NCBI GenBank assembly: GCA_000498155.1
Contig: AXZN01000010.1
Span: forward strand, 496,001 to 560,000
Length of the DNA stretch: 64,000 nt
Origin: Shiraia sp. slf14
Taxonomy: Eukaryota; Ascomycota; Dothideomycetes; Pleosporales; Shiraiaceae
Direction: 5' to 3'
A program made the position numbers and the translations under genes. Position 1 is the first letter of the stretch. The number at the start of each line of letters is the position of its first letter. A model generated the notes under the pieces. The model saw nothing but the letters and a program-made list of their open reading frames with translations. It was not told where the DNA came from and did not search any database. Below are positions 32,264-43,729 of the stretch, piece by piece.

Positions 32264-35025
32264 CTAGCACACGACCCACATTAGCCGTGATCTTTGCAAC
32301 ATGTAGAGTAGAGATGAAATGCGAGAACAGAGATTGATGGAGTCGAGAGAAAGAAGAGAAAAGGGCGACGCGAGTGAATTGTATGAAGAGACAACTGCTG
32401 AGGTATTTGACATGGGCAGTGAGGCTGGACTGGGGGTTTGGGAAGGAGCTAGCGTGTCGGTGTCATTGAGCTTCAGATGATCAACCGTGCAGTGCTGCCT
32501 GCCCCTCTGCCTACCCCAAACCGCAATTGGAGTTTGTACATGACAAAGGCCTTTGCAGTGCCGCAGGCAGGCAGTCACAGTGCAGCAACATGCATACAAA
32601 AGGAGCAAAGGGAAAAGGTGAGGGCATCGGCTTGCCCAAGCTGATGTGGATGCTCACGCGGTGCTTGTTGGGGCGGTACAGATGACTTGCTGGAACCAAA
32701 GGAGCCCATACCCATATATATGCTGATCCAGAGTCATAGCAAGCCCAGTGACACAGTATTCTTGCGCTCACACCATGTAGCGAACAAGGTATTCGGGTGG
32801 TGGATGGTCGGGTGGATGGGGTTGGAGGCTTGAGAGGCTTGTGAGGCTGTCGAGGGGGCGGCGGCGAGATGATGGTAAAGACAGCGGGGGTGGAGCAGAG
32901 ACTTGTTGCAGCGTGAGCCAGAGGAGCTGGAGCAGAGACAATTAGGATGGACTGGTGAAGCTGTGACACCGTGTTAGGACTCTCAGTGCAGGAAGCGGCT
33001 AGGAGCAGTCGAGGTTGTGAGACGCAGACGCAGGTACGTTACTGCAGCGTTGCAGACAGACCAGGCGTGCACAACTCGGCGCCGGCTCAGACTTAGGGGA
33101 CAGGCAGACAAAAGGAGGGACGGTGAAGGCAAAAAGACGAGATTGTAAAGTGAGGGTGTTTTTTTTTTCTTCACATACTAGAGTAGGTAGTGGGGCCAGG
33201 GGCATGAAGCACTGAAGCTGCAGAAGGTGGGAAATCGTACCGATCGTGGGTCCTCTCCGTACCGGCAACGACACAGGAATGTAAAGAGTGACCTGAGCCC
33301 TACGGGCCAGACAGCGGGAGCTCAGGACGTGGTGAGCGGCAGCAATAGCCTAGTGGCATATTGGCGTGGGTATAACGAGGGAGACATTTGAATGGTGGTA
33401 ACGGCAGGGAGAGCACGCCCGCAGCTCTATGATGTTCATGGTTCCCAACGGGGGCACGCGAACCGTCGACCAACCGACGCCAGCCAGTCGTGCCAGTCGT
33501 GCCAGTCAATGCATGCGGTCTAGGCAGCGCCAGCATGGACGACTGCGATATGCTAATTAGATCGAGTGCGGCACGGAGAAGAGCCATGGACCATGGAGGA
33601 TGCGTAGTGGCAGAGTGCGAGCGGAGGGCATGGCATGGCAAGGCCTTGGTCCAGAGAGACGACGACGCTAGTTTGCTCGTATGCCAACCATCCCAAGTGT
33701 GTCAGCCAGTCAGATTGGCCAGCCTGCCCATTGTCTACTATCTACGCCGGTGCTGTTCTCTGTCCAGCTGCGCCGCGACTGTGCGAGCCGCCAGTATATG
33801 CACTCCTGAATGCTCTCTGCTCACCAAATACCAACGCCGCCCGCCCACAGCAAATGGAGCTTACGGGCTTACTGTGTACTTACAAGCAAAGTGCTCGCCT
33901 GCCCATCTGCCAGCTCATCAGCAATCGACAATTTGCCGGCCTTGCACCCCAAGCCAAGCGAACTGGCAAACAAGCGAGGAAAGTCCATGTCACTGGGAAA
34001 TCCGGATGTCCATGGGGCCAATCACAGTGCTCTCTTGGCCTCTTTCCGGATTTAAGTAGAAAAGCCACCACTCCCATCGGGGCCCCTAAGTCGTCCACCT
34101 ACCCCAATTTACGCCATTCAACAACCCCTGCTGCCTGTTCCTGTTCCTGTTCCTTGTCAGACCGTCATCTTGGTTTCCTTGCCCAACCTTCCTTTACTAT
34201 GCAATCTACCTTCCAAAACTACCGTGGCTAATCCTACAACGTCGTCACTATTTCCCTCTTGAGCCTTCCTCTGCCAGCTCATCAACCCTGGCCGGGCCCC
34301 GGTGGGTAGGACACAGAGTGGGCTCCCGAACATCCCTGGCATGACATGTGAGATGGTGGGATCCGTCATCTGGTAACTTTGGACCCTAGCGTTTAGTTGC
34401 GGCGCTGGTCTTCATGCAAGGTACAAAGCTGAGCTCCCTTGACCGTGGCGACAAAAGCAGCCATTAGCCAGAACTATCCAGGATAGCATCTCTCTTCCTA
34501 TCCTGCCATAAGGCGTGCTCCCCGTGGAGCCTACTAAAATGCCCTCCAAGAAATGGTAGGGCGCTCCTTTCTCGTTTGATAAGCCATTCGGATGCATGCA
34601 GCTTCTGGCTTACGGTGGCATGTTGAGCTGTGGGATGGCCTCCCAACTGCTCTCAGACTACTCCGCAATACCTGCCGATCCCTCTGGCCCCAACAAGCCC
34701 CTTCTTAGTCCAGAAATAGCCGGGGGGAAGATTGCAATCTTGTTGGAATTGAATGTATTACTCCAACTATACGTCATGATCCTTGTGCCAATTACGGTCA
34801 TTGCTACATATATGCCTGCCACCCTGCCTCCCTTTTTATCCTTTCGCATGGCGGCGATGCCCGTTAAACACGAGCTCCAGAGCTCCAGAGGCCAATCCAT
34901 GCATTCCGTTACGCCATCGACTAGAAAATTCTCCAAACGCCAGCTTGCTTATTTCAACCCCCTTGAGATATATATATGTACATACAAGAAAAGAAATGGA
35001 CCCAACAATTCGTCCTCGCTTATGC
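32264..35025. other. Long intergenic region, includes PHD gene 5' exon/promoter
   Basis: About 2.8 kb. The part next to 32264 must contain the first exon and promoter of the PHD-finger gene. A tandem CTGTTC repeat lies at 34135-34152 and a T9 run near 33161-33169. Several 70-190-codon frames on both strands overlap each other and show no domains. The distant part (34200-35025) is the 3' flank of the minus-strand membrane-protein gene. No second gene could be supported. Confidence 0.45.
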
Positions 35026-36198
35026 TTACAAAGATGGCCTGGTGTTCACCGGCTCGTCCTGATAGGAAAGATCAGACACGGCAGACATAGCATCGCCGTC
35101 TCGTCTGCTAGTAGGGCATGAAAGTTCAGAGACGGCGTCGTCATCATGGGGATCGTCGAAAGGCGAGCGTTCAATCAAATGTGTTCGTGAAGTCTCTGGC
35201 GCAGCTGCTGTACTCCGCACACTGCTTTGCCGTGAAGTATTGGTGGTAAAGCTGGGAGGGGCAATGCTGCGGGGGCGATAAGGTGGTGGAGGCTCTGACA
35301 GACTGTGATTGTCTGAAAAGGGGTCTTGTACACCTGAACGTCGGTTGCCTGACGACGTCACAGAAACAACATCTGAGGTGTCGATGCCGGTCAAGTATGC
35401 CCCGTTGACACCAGACGGTATCGGGCCCAGAATGACCGGTTGAGCGGAAACTGAAGTGGGTGGAGTGAAGGCTTCGTGATGCGTTGTGGTGTATTGTGGT
35501 AGTGCTGCGGGTGCTGGCGCTGGTAACATATAAGGCTGCACTGTCGTTTCAGGCTGTGCTTCCCAGTGCATTTTCATCTCAGGCTTGGGTTCGTCTACAG
35601 TGGCCTTTTCCCGCTGCCTCCTGCGCCTCCGCATGCAGAAGAAAACAATAACCCCAATGATTGCAAGCAACGCAAGAGGTATGACAGCGGCGGCAGCATA
35701 CAGTCCTACTTTGCTGTGGCCCCCTCCACTTTCGTGCTCCCCATGGTGCCAGTACGTTTCAGAATCAGCTTTCGTCTCTAGAGGCGGATATGCGCTTTCA
35801 GTCGTAGCAACAGAAGATGTGGGTGTTGTTGAAGGACTAAGGCTCTCCCAGGACGCAGTTTGACTTGGTATCGTCGTCCAGGGTGGCAAAGTAACACTAG
35901 GATAAGAGGACAAATGGTAATATACACTTGGATACTTGATGGGCCGTGGTGTGAATGTAGGGTTGGCCTTGGTATAATGGTCGTATGACTTTACAGGTAT
36001 ACCAGGAATAGACGGTGGAGTGGCCATTGGAACAGGCTTTGACCGTGTCACGGGTATTAACGAAGGTGACGAAGGGTCCTGAATGTATTCGATCTCGACA
36101 ATATACTCGATGGTCTCGGTGTATTCGCCATCATCATCATTGTTGTTATTATCATTGTTGTTGTTGTTACTCCAGCCAGCAAGGTTTTGGGGAGGCAT
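35026..36198 (-). CDS. Single-pass membrane protein, Ser/Thr/Pro-rich ectodomain, unknown function
   Basis: An intronless frame of 390 residues from the ATG at 36198; a TGA lies in frame three codons upstream, so the start is secure. The first 160 residues are Ser/Thr/Pro/Tyr-rich after an Asn/Asp run and lack a signal peptide. One hydrophobic span (GLYAAAAVIPLALLAIIGVI, residues 165-188) is followed directly by a basic CMRRRRRQREK stop-transfer, predicting N-terminus outside and C-terminus in the cytosol, as in Mid2/Wsc-like wall sensors and many fungal mucin-like proteins. The cytosolic tail contains EPPPPYRPR, a PPxY motif that could bind Rsp5, and a C-terminal acidic/Ser segment. No cysteine-rich WSC domain is present, so sensor function is only a suggestion. 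Confidence 0.8.
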   Translation of the reverse strand: MPPQNLAGWSNNNNNDNNNNDDDGEYTETIEYIVEIEYIQDPSSPSLIPVTRSKPVPMATPPSIPGIPVKSYDHYTKANPTFTPRPIKYPSVYYHLSSYPSVTLPPWTTIPSQTASWESLSPSTTPTSSVATTESAYPPLETKADSETYWHHGEHESGGGHSKVGLYAAAAVIPLALLAIIGVIVFFCMRRRRRQREKATVDEPKPEMKMHWEAQPETTVQPYMLPAPAPAALPQYTTTHHEAFTPPTSVSAQPVILGPIPSGVNGAYLTGIDTSDVVSVTSSGNRRSGVQDPFSDNHSLSEPPPPYRPRSIAPPSFTTNTSRQSSVRSTAAAPETSRTHLIERSPFDDPHDDDAVSELSCPTSRRDGDAMSAVSDLSYQDEPVNTRPSL

Positions 36199-37562
36199 TG
36201 TGGCTCAGCCCTAGAGTGCAAAGTTACGCTTACGGGAAGAGACTTGTGCAGCAGGGCCGACGGAGTAAAGAGGAGCGCCGGATTTACAAGCGCATGGGAG
36301 GTTCAAAAACAGGGCCGATAGGCTTTTGATGTCTTTTCCTGGTGTAATGGCCAGAGTGGAAACTGGGATGTAATGGCGGAATCGAAAGTGGCTCCTGTAA
36401 GAAGAGATGCGGGGCCGGCTGACGGACTTGTGTAAAGTAGTAACTTGTTGGTACAATGCAGCTCGCTATCCTGGCATCGGTAACGGCTTCATTGGCGTGC
36501 TCGAAGTGAAAGGCGAAGATACGAAAGGGAATGGGCTCGCAGAGTGAAAGCAGGTAAGCAAAACAGAACAGAAGTGCAAAAGGAAGGCCCGGAAAGTTGT
36601 AGTTTAGGGAGGCGCAGGCGTTTCCAGACTGGGCAACAAATGGCAAGGTGTGCGGCTTTTGCTGTTGAGCCAACAGACAAAGTCCGACACCCGGGCTTGC
36701 AGCGATGATGGTGGTTGGTCGGCGCTGGTGAATGGCCTTTCTCCGCCTTCTCCCTGCACACGGAATTGGACCAACCCCACCGGCGTAGGTGGGGGTATTT
36801 TTGGACTCTAGCAGTTAATCCCGGGCTGGCTGCCAATACGGCCCTCGCAATTCCAGACTTTCTTTGTTAAAGCTGGAGGGATTCTTGGTTGTTGGCAAGT
36901 TCGCCTTTGCAACTACCGGGCCAACAAGAGAACCGCTGGCTTGTGAGATCAGCGCGAATAAAGAAATGCCATGCAAGCAACCCAGAAGCCGAGCAGATGT
37001 GACGGCACGATATGTAGCCTTCTCGTCGATTGGCTGTCAAAAGAAGCCGGCACACAGCCACGACAGCTCCCTGAACTCTAACAGGCCGCATCAACCCTAT
37101 CAACAGCCACTCTTGCGGCTTCGTCATATCACGACAGACCACAGAACATGCAGCGCTAACACATGAAACAAAAAGCTTACCCAGTCGTCAGCATCGGGCG
37201 ATAAAGCCGCTGTTCAGTGCTCCCACTCTCTCACTCATCGGACATGGCTACATGAGCCACACTGGTGCTGGCCTTTGCCCGCTTGTGCATGCGCTTACCC
37301 AATACAACATGATTATGTATTGGGATACTCGTATTCAGTGACATTGCAATTCGGCACTAAGTCATAATAACGTTTAAGATGGCAAGATAGATGTTGATAC
37401 GAAGACGTCGAGGTCCAGAGCCGGGTCGAACGGTTAGACCTTCAGTTCATACCGCATCTGCTGAGTCAGGTCTTGGCTGAGATCATCGGCCCGCTGCACG
37501 CTACCGTGCAGTCTTACGTCTTGACACACTCGAGATGCTGTGTCGCCAACCCCAACTTCAAC
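36199..37562. other. Divergent intergenic region
   Basis: About 1.36 kb between two divergent genes. Overlapping open frames on the minus strand near 36284-36836 have no domains and are not supported as genes. No distinct regulatory palindrome noticed. Confidence 0.45.
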
Positions 37563-38685
37563 ATGGCGGATAAATTCAAGTCGATTGCCAAAAATGGATG
37601 GCACCCTGAGAGAGACCGTGCTGCCAACGCTGGGAGCGGTCAAAGTGAATCGAGGCTGGGGTCGCGAGTGGTATGATGTGAAAGCTGGTCTTGTAGCAGC
37701 CTACTAATGCTTCCAGGGAGGAATGCTAGGACGAGGTGGAGGAAAGGACACACATGCAGAACAGGCTCGCAGCCATCAGTCGGCGCCCCTTTCGTCGTTG
37801 AAGGACCCGGCTCAGTTTGCACCACCGCCAAAACGACTTGACTATAACAAAGATCCCACATCCACAGTACGAGCCAGACCTACGCCAGTCGCCCGACCAA
37901 GTGCCCTAGCCACTGCACCCGCATCCAATGCCGCTACAAAGCCCAAACCGCCGCCCAGTCTGCCTCCTCGATTGCCTCCACGACAAAACTCGTTTCCCAA
38001 CGAATACGCACCACCTCCCCCACCTACTTACAATGAGGCTACACAACAAGAAGCAGCTCCACAAGGGTCGCTGAATCGGCTGGGGCAGGCGGGTGTATCC
38101 GTGCCCGGGTTCGGCATAGGACGCAATGCATCACCACCCGTGCCGCCACGCCAGAATTCTGGTACATCAACCAACGAAGCTATCTCGCCTCCTGTTCCGC
38201 CTGGACGAGGGAATCATATGGGAGAGCTGCAGAGTAGATTTGCGAAAATGTCAACGACATCGTCTGGAAGCGAGGCACCTACAACAGGCACATCGTGGGC
38301 AGACAAGCAGGCAGCCCTCAGAACGGCAAGCAGTCTGAGGGAGGATCCGTCCAAGGTGTCTGCAGCAGATTTGAAGGGAGCAGCGTCGACTGCCAATAAT
38401 TTCCAACAGAGGCATGGTGCACAGGTTGCCAGTGGATGGAAGGCAGCCAATGGACTCAACAACAAGTATGGCATCACTGGCAAAGTCAACAGCCTTGGGT
38501 CGTCGAGTGCTGCAGCGGGTCCTGTTCAAGGGCAGCCCACACCTCCACAGTCGCCGGGAGTGACAGGCAGCTCTGGAGGCATTGGCAAGAAAGCACCACC
38601 ACCGCCTCCGCCCAAGAAGAAAGAGTTGGGAGGAGGATCCGTGGAACCACCGCCGATCCCCTTGGGCAGTAAGCCCAAGTTTTGA
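37563..38685 (+). CDS. Proline-rich SH3-ligand protein, Aim3-like
   Basis: Exons 37563-37670 and 37717-38685 encode about 358 residues; the 46-nt intron has a textbook CTACTAATG branch site. The start MADKFKSIAKNGWHPERD is the conserved opening of a fungal family whose next motif, LKDPAQFAPPPKRL, resembles yeast Aim3, a partner of the amphiphysin Rvs167 at cortical actin patches. The middle is dense in SH3 and WW ligands: SLPPRLPPRQNSF, SPPVPPRQNS and PPPTYNEA (PPTY). A conserved block about residues 215-290 (GTSWADKQAALRTASSLRED, AASTANNFQQRHG) may fold into helices, and the C-terminus is poly-proline plus PLGSKPKF. Likely an actin-patch or endocytosis adaptor; the name Aim3 is a family guess. 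Confidence 0.82.
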
Positions 38686-39803
38686 GAGTGGGCGAGGAGG
38701 CGTATCTTCTAGTTTATAGTATTTGACAAGTATATGGAATTGAGGAGAGTCCTAGGTGGGGCTCGATACGCTACTTTGGCCATGGCGCTGATAAGGAAGG
38801 CGTGAATGAAGAAGTGAAGTGTGAGATGAAGAAGCTTGGGCCAGGGGTCTTGGGCGGGTTTTTTTTCAGGGTCGCAGCTTCCGTGCAGGACGGAGAAGGC
38901 AAGTGCTCGTGCAGGCCAGCGACGCTCAACACTACGCAGCAAGTACGGTGTAGACATGGCAAACTGGAGCAGTCGCCAGAACATATATCGTTAGCCTTGC
39001 GAGCCAACAGCGTCTACATGGAGCAGACCCAGGCGGCGAGGGCGTGTCCCATAGGCCCGGCGTGCACAGAGGTGGCCATCGCCAAGCAGAGGGATTCTAG
39101 ACGTAGATCTCGGGGGGCTCTTTGTGGCTTGCCTCGGTTGATGTCATGGTTACGATTCGCTGGAAGACACAGAAGCATCCGCTAGCTCTGCCGCATCGTC
39201 TTGACCAGCAGAGAAAATGGCACATAATTAAACCTCGCCTGCTGTATCCAGTGCCTGCACCGCTCGAACCGACCCCCAGAAACGTGGCAGCTCCGGCTTT
39301 GACGCGTTAGCTGCCTCGAGGTTATCTCTGCTGCTATAACTCTGCGCTGCCCGTTGTCGCGCAAGCCCGCAGAACCTAGCAACCGCCGTCGTCGCGTGCC
39401 CCCAACAACACGACAGGGCCGAACAGACGTCCACGTACGCCACCACTAGGAAAAGCCTCAGCCTTCCGACACCGAGTTCCTCTGCTGTGCTGTGATAGGG
39501 TCTGTGCCTAGCGCCTAGCCGTTGACGTTGTTCGTGCGCAGAGCAAAAAAAGTCGCAACTTGCTGCCAGAGACACGCCTCTCGACTATTTACTGGTCCCA
39601 AACAAAAAAATTACCCTCGCTCCCTCTTTGTACACCACGCCCACCACTGCACATCCACTGCAGTGCGGCCCCGCCCACCACTCCTCTACGCCCAGTTCGG
39701 CGTTCTCTGAAGCTGTAGGCGCATATTGTCCAGCTCAGGCGCAGAAACCAAGCTCGCTCTTCCACCACCAGCTGCTCCATAGCAGCTCCCAACCCTGTCC
39801 ACC
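38686..39803 (+). other. Intergenic: elongase promoter
   Basis: About 1.1 kb between tandem plus-strand genes. The last 250 bases before 39804 are C-rich with few G, like a fungal 5' leader. Short frames on both strands overlap and are not supported. Confidence 0.45.
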
Positions 39804-41851
39804 ATGTCTGGCGCCGGCCCATCCATCCACACGCCCGAATTCCCTTCGTGGAGCGTCTTCCAATTCCCACCAGATGCCGCCCCTCCGCCAATCACCAATC
39901 CTTACCATGGCGAACCGACCCTCGCAAACCCCTTCCTCATACCCCAACACATCTTCGAAGGCGCCTTGTCCTACAAGGTCCCCTTGATCATCTCCTCAGT
40001 CTACGCCGTCACCGTCACCTACTTCAACTGGTACAATCGCCAACACGGAAACAAGGCCTGGAGGATTGCAAAGACGCGTCCCTTCTTCGCCTTTGTCATC
40101 TTCCACAATGTCTTCCTCGCCGTCTACTCTGCCGTTACCTGTTTCGCCATGGTCCGCGCCCTGAAGAGTGCTTTCCCCCATTACACTGACCCCAACGCGG
40201 TTGTGGGTACTGTCGACGCTCTCTGCAAGATCCACGGCCCCCGTGGACTTGGTGACGCTGTTACCTACCATCCAGACACCAACACCTGGGGCAGCAAAAA
40301 CGTCAATGTGCTTGTTGGTCCTACCGGCTTACCCGACACAACCGATGTTGGACGCATCTGGAACGAGGGTCTTGCTTTCTGGGGCTGGTGGTTCTATCTC
40401 TCCAAGTTCTACGAAGTTTTCGATACCGCCATCATCCTTGCCAAGGGCAAGCGAAGCACCACCCTCCAGAAATACCACCACGCCGGTGCCATGTTGTCCA
40501 TGTGGGCTGGTATGCGTTTCATGTCCCCACCAATCTGGATGTTTGTCCTAGTCAACTCGGGCATTCATGCTATGATGGTCAGTACAGTCCGAGATTTCCT
40601 TGTATACATTCGACTAACATGTTTCAGTACACTTACTACACCGTTGCTGCTCTTGGAATTCGCGTACCCAACGCTGTCAAGCGAACCCTTACTACCCTCC
40701 AAATCACTCAATTCCTCGTTGGTTCAACTTTTGCTGCCCTGCACCTCTTTGTCTCGTACACTGTCCCAGTTACAGTTGCTCACAAAGTCGCCGAAAAGGT
40801 TGTGTCCTCAGCAACTCCCTCCAGCGTTTCGTCGGTCGTATCTTCAGTTGTGTCCTCAGCTACAAGCTCCGTGGCAGCTGCTCTCCCCACAGCATCCGGC
40901 GCTGCCTTGGCGTTCTTTAGGAAACTCGTATACCGCGCTGCTGGTGATGAAGGTCTCGCAGAGAACATCGCTGTTCCAGGTCAGCCTCTTCCATACTATC
41001 AACAACAGTTGCTGCAACAACAGCAACAACAGCAACAAGTCGCTGCTGCTCCACGACCCGAGCACCCGATCGAACAGTTCTTCCACAAGACTGTTGACCG
41101 GGTTGTGTATCGTACTGAGTACCAGTCTGTCCCATGCATCGACACTTCTGGCCAAGCCTTTGCTGTCTACCTCAACTTGATCTACCTCGCCCCTCTCACT
41201 TTCCTCTTCATGCGCTTTTTCTTCAAGTCTTATCTCCGTAGTCGCTCGCCTAACGACAAAGGCAAGCCTAAGCGAGGCTCCTTCTCAAAGGCCACCCGTG
41301 ATGCATCAGAAGAGGTCAAGCGTGAACTCGAGTCTCTCGACCGAGCTGCGGAAAATGGCATTTCATCAGCTGTGCACAAGTCCAAGGACGCTCTTCGTGG
41401 CAGGAAAACCAACGCAAACGGCATCATCAAGGACGAAAGACATGGTAGCCTCAGCCCAGCGAACAAGAAATTCATCGATGACGTACTACGAAAAAGTACC
41501 CAACAGCTCGAGGATGGCGCCGAGGTTACAAGGAAGAATGCGAAGGGACTTGCCAAGAACGTTGCCACAAAAGCTCAGGAAACATTAGAGAAGCTTGAAA
41601 AGTCCTCAAAAGAGAGTGTAGAGCAAACATCAAAGTTCGAAGAAAAGTATGAGGAATTTCAAAGTGCAAGCAAGAAAGACAAGAAGTCCAAGTTACCACA
41701 GAAGAAGAAGGACCGCAAAGAGACTGAGGAGTCTGGTGTGTTGGTCAAGAAGGAGGATGCGGAAGAGGACGTACAAAAGCCTGAAAAAGAGCCAGAACCA
41801 AAGGACGTCAACAATACCTTGAACAAGAGCGAAGGCAAGGGACTCTTCTGA
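39804..41851 (+). CDS. Very-long-chain fatty acid elongase (ELO/GNS1-SUR4), with extended C-terminal tail
   Basis: Exons 39804-40577 and 40628-41851 (50-nt intron) encode about 665 residues, about twice the usual ELO length. The ELO core is clear: several hydrophobic spans, FWGWWFYLSKFYEVFDTAIILAKGK (here residues 197-221) and the catalytic box TTLQKYHHAGAM, where the first His of the canonical HxxHH is Gln222, then MWAGMRFMSPPIWMFVLVNSGIHAMMYTYYT. Such enzymes condense malonyl-CoA with acyl-CoA in the ER. Unusual are a Ser/Val/Ala-rich and poly-Gln loop (residues about 315-430; Q-run 383-395) before the last span (AVYLNLIYLAPLTFLFMRFF) and a roughly 200-residue Lys/Glu-rich coiled-coil tail. 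Whether the Q in the box is normal for this fungal subgroup I cannot check. Confidence 0.93.
41000..41038 (+). repeat. CAA/CAG repeat encoding poly-glutamine in the elongase gene
   Basis: A mixed CAA/CAG tract gives an almost pure glutamine run broken by Leu-Leu. The interruptions and codon mixing suggest selection at the protein level, or an ageing microsatellite. It is in frame inside the loop before the last membrane span. Confidence 0.8.
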
Positions 41852-42448
41852 GCAAGAAGATCATGTAACAACGATTTTCATTTAAAGTAGGGGAAAAGAG
41901 AAAGCGGAACTATGAAGAGAGAAGAGAGACAGCGTCTTTGTAAGAGTGTACGAGGTGCGACGCTTTTCCATTACTTTTCTGCGTTACGCTTTCGGGACTG
42001 GTATTAGAGTCTTTCTTAGACTGGGGTAAAAGAGATTGTACTCCGCTGCTACTTTCCCCCATATCGACTTGGCTAGGCAGATTTTTGTCTTCTTGGGCCA
42101 TGTCCCTATTGTTTTTCTATCTCTTTTTTTCCCAGGACGGAGCAGGATGGCAAAGTGATTGGGGGAAAGGATCCAAAAGTATGGGGATATATTTCCTAGT
42201 ATTTGTGGGTGTCTCGATGAATTTCCTTGTAATTCGAAAGCTTCACTAGATGTAGTTTGTAGCGATAATTTATAGTTATCCCTTCAAAAGAGACTTGTTA
42301 ACGACAAGAACTTTTTCCCAACCTGTTACAGTACATCCATGATCCTCATTGATCTTCCAGTGTATCATCATCGCCATCATATGGATTGATCAAAACCCCT
42401 TCTGTCTTTCCCTGCCAATTCCATCTAACCAACCCTCCTTACCCTCCT
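41852..42448. other. Convergent 3' intergenic region
   Basis: About 600 bases between the stops of the elongase gene and APC10. AT-rich with a T7 run near 42124-42130. Probably both 3' UTRs; no gene seen. Confidence 0.5.
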
Positions 42449-43729
42449 TCACCGAATATCATCCCCCTCCCCAAGCCCCCCCAACTCCAACTTCTCCGCC
42501 CTTCTCCCCGCCTTCGCCTTCTTCATCGCCAACCAACTCCCTCCATTCCACATCGCAGGACCCTTATCCTCCATCCCCGTCGCCACAACCTTCCGCACCG
42601 GCTCGCGAGCCCCTTCTTTATCATCGTTGCGCGCAAAGATTTGCAAGCCTCGCAGGTGCGTGTCCTTGCCGTTCTGGTGGTTCTCCATGATCTTGATTTG
42701 CACGAGGTGGGCGCGGAGAACGGGCATTTTGGGGCGGCGCTGTTGGCGTGGTGGGGGGTGGAGGGCGGTGGGATTGGGGGAGAGGGAGGCGAAGGGGAGG
42801 CGGGGGTTAGGGCGGGCGAGGGAGGGGGGGAAAGAGGGAGTTGCTTGGTGATGGGGGTGGAGGAATGTGGGTGTAGCTGTTGTGTTGTTGGGATTGGTGA
42901 AGTGAGGTTGGGGTTGGGGGGTGGTTTGAGTATGGGGGTCGAGGTGCATTTGGTCGTTGGTTGGGGGAGGGAAAGAAGGGTGGTGGTATTGGTGTTGTTG
43001 TTGTTGTTGTGGGATGTTGTTTTCAGAATCTGAGCTGGCTTCCTGTCGAGCCATGCTGACTGTGGCTTCGATCTCTTGCATTACTCGGTCGAGGTCGATT
43101 ACTCGTCCTGGTTCTTCGTCTTCGTCCTCATCTTCCGAATCAGATTCTGGTTCCCCGACTCCTGAGAAATCTGCCCAGATCCAACCGCGTGGGTTTTCGA
43201 GCTTCATTTCGCCCCATTCTTGGAGGTCGTTCATGCCACTACCAGCAAGAAAGACGATGCGTGTTGGTGTATAGCTCTCATCTTGTTCAAAATCCAGGTA
43301 AAGTCGAAGCCCTACAATGCGGACGAGTTTGAAAAAATGAATATTCAGGTAGTGCGGTTGTGGACCGTCGGATTGCCAGAATAGAGCCGTAGAGGGGTGC
43401 CGGAGTTGTGGAATGGAACACCCTGGTTTCGAAGAAGACACTCTCCATGACGCTAACGTGGAAATGTCACGGAAGTATGAAGGCGGAGGATCAAGGTTTG
43501 CAAGCGGTATTTGTGCTTGCCCAGGAGATGCGAGAGCCTCTTCCTCTTCGTCTTCCAGATCTTCTTCGCCTTCTACGTCTAGCAGGTCCTCACCCAAATC
43601 CTCTCCTTGCTGCAACTGGCCATTTTGCCTAGCAAATGAAATATCGATTTCGCTGTCGGACTCTCCCTCTGCCGGATCTGGTGAGCGCAGCTCGTGCTGC
43701 TGAGCTCGTCGTCGTGTTGAAGGTGGCAT
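42449..43729 (-). CDS. APC10: Anaphase-promoting complex subunit 10 (Apc10/Doc1)
   Basis: An intronless frame of 426 residues. An acidic N-terminus (residues 17-66) precedes the DOC domain: FRDISTLASWRVSSSKPGCS, LFWQSDGPQPHYLNIHFFK and ESYTPTRIVFLAGSG. The domain is interrupted after GWIWADFSG (residue 190) by about 145 residues of acidic, then Gln/His/Pro-rich disorder, and resumes at PVLRAHLVQIKIMENHQNGK (336-355) with DTHLRGLQIFA. The protein ends GDDIR, so the Ile-Arg tail that docks Apc10 on Cdc27 is kept. Apc10 is a processivity factor that, with Cdc20/Cdh1, forms the D-box receptor of the APC/C. PPSY near residue 82 lies just before the domain. The insert and N-terminal extension make it about twice the size of human APC10 (185 aa). 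Confidence 0.95.
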   Translation of the reverse strand: MPPSTRRRAQQHELRSPDPAEGESDSEIDISFARQNGQLQQGEDLGEDLLDVEGEEDLEDEEEEALASPGQAQIPLANLDPPPSYFRDISTLASWRVSSSKPGCSIPQLRHPSTALFWQSDGPQPHYLNIHFFKLVRIVGLRLYLDFEQDESYTPTRIVFLAGSGMNDLQEWGEMKLENPRGWIWADFSGVGEPESDSEDEDEDEEPGRVIDLDRVMQEIEATVSMARQEASSDSENNIPQQQQQHQYHHPSFPPPTNDQMHLDPHTQTTPQPQPHFTNPNNTTATPTFLHPHHQATPSFPPSLARPNPRLPFASLSPNPTALHPPPRQQRRPKMPVLRAHLVQIKIMENHQNGKDTHLRGLQIFARNDDKEGAREPVRKVVATGMEDKGPAMWNGGSWLAMKKAKAGRRAEKLELGGLGEGDDIR

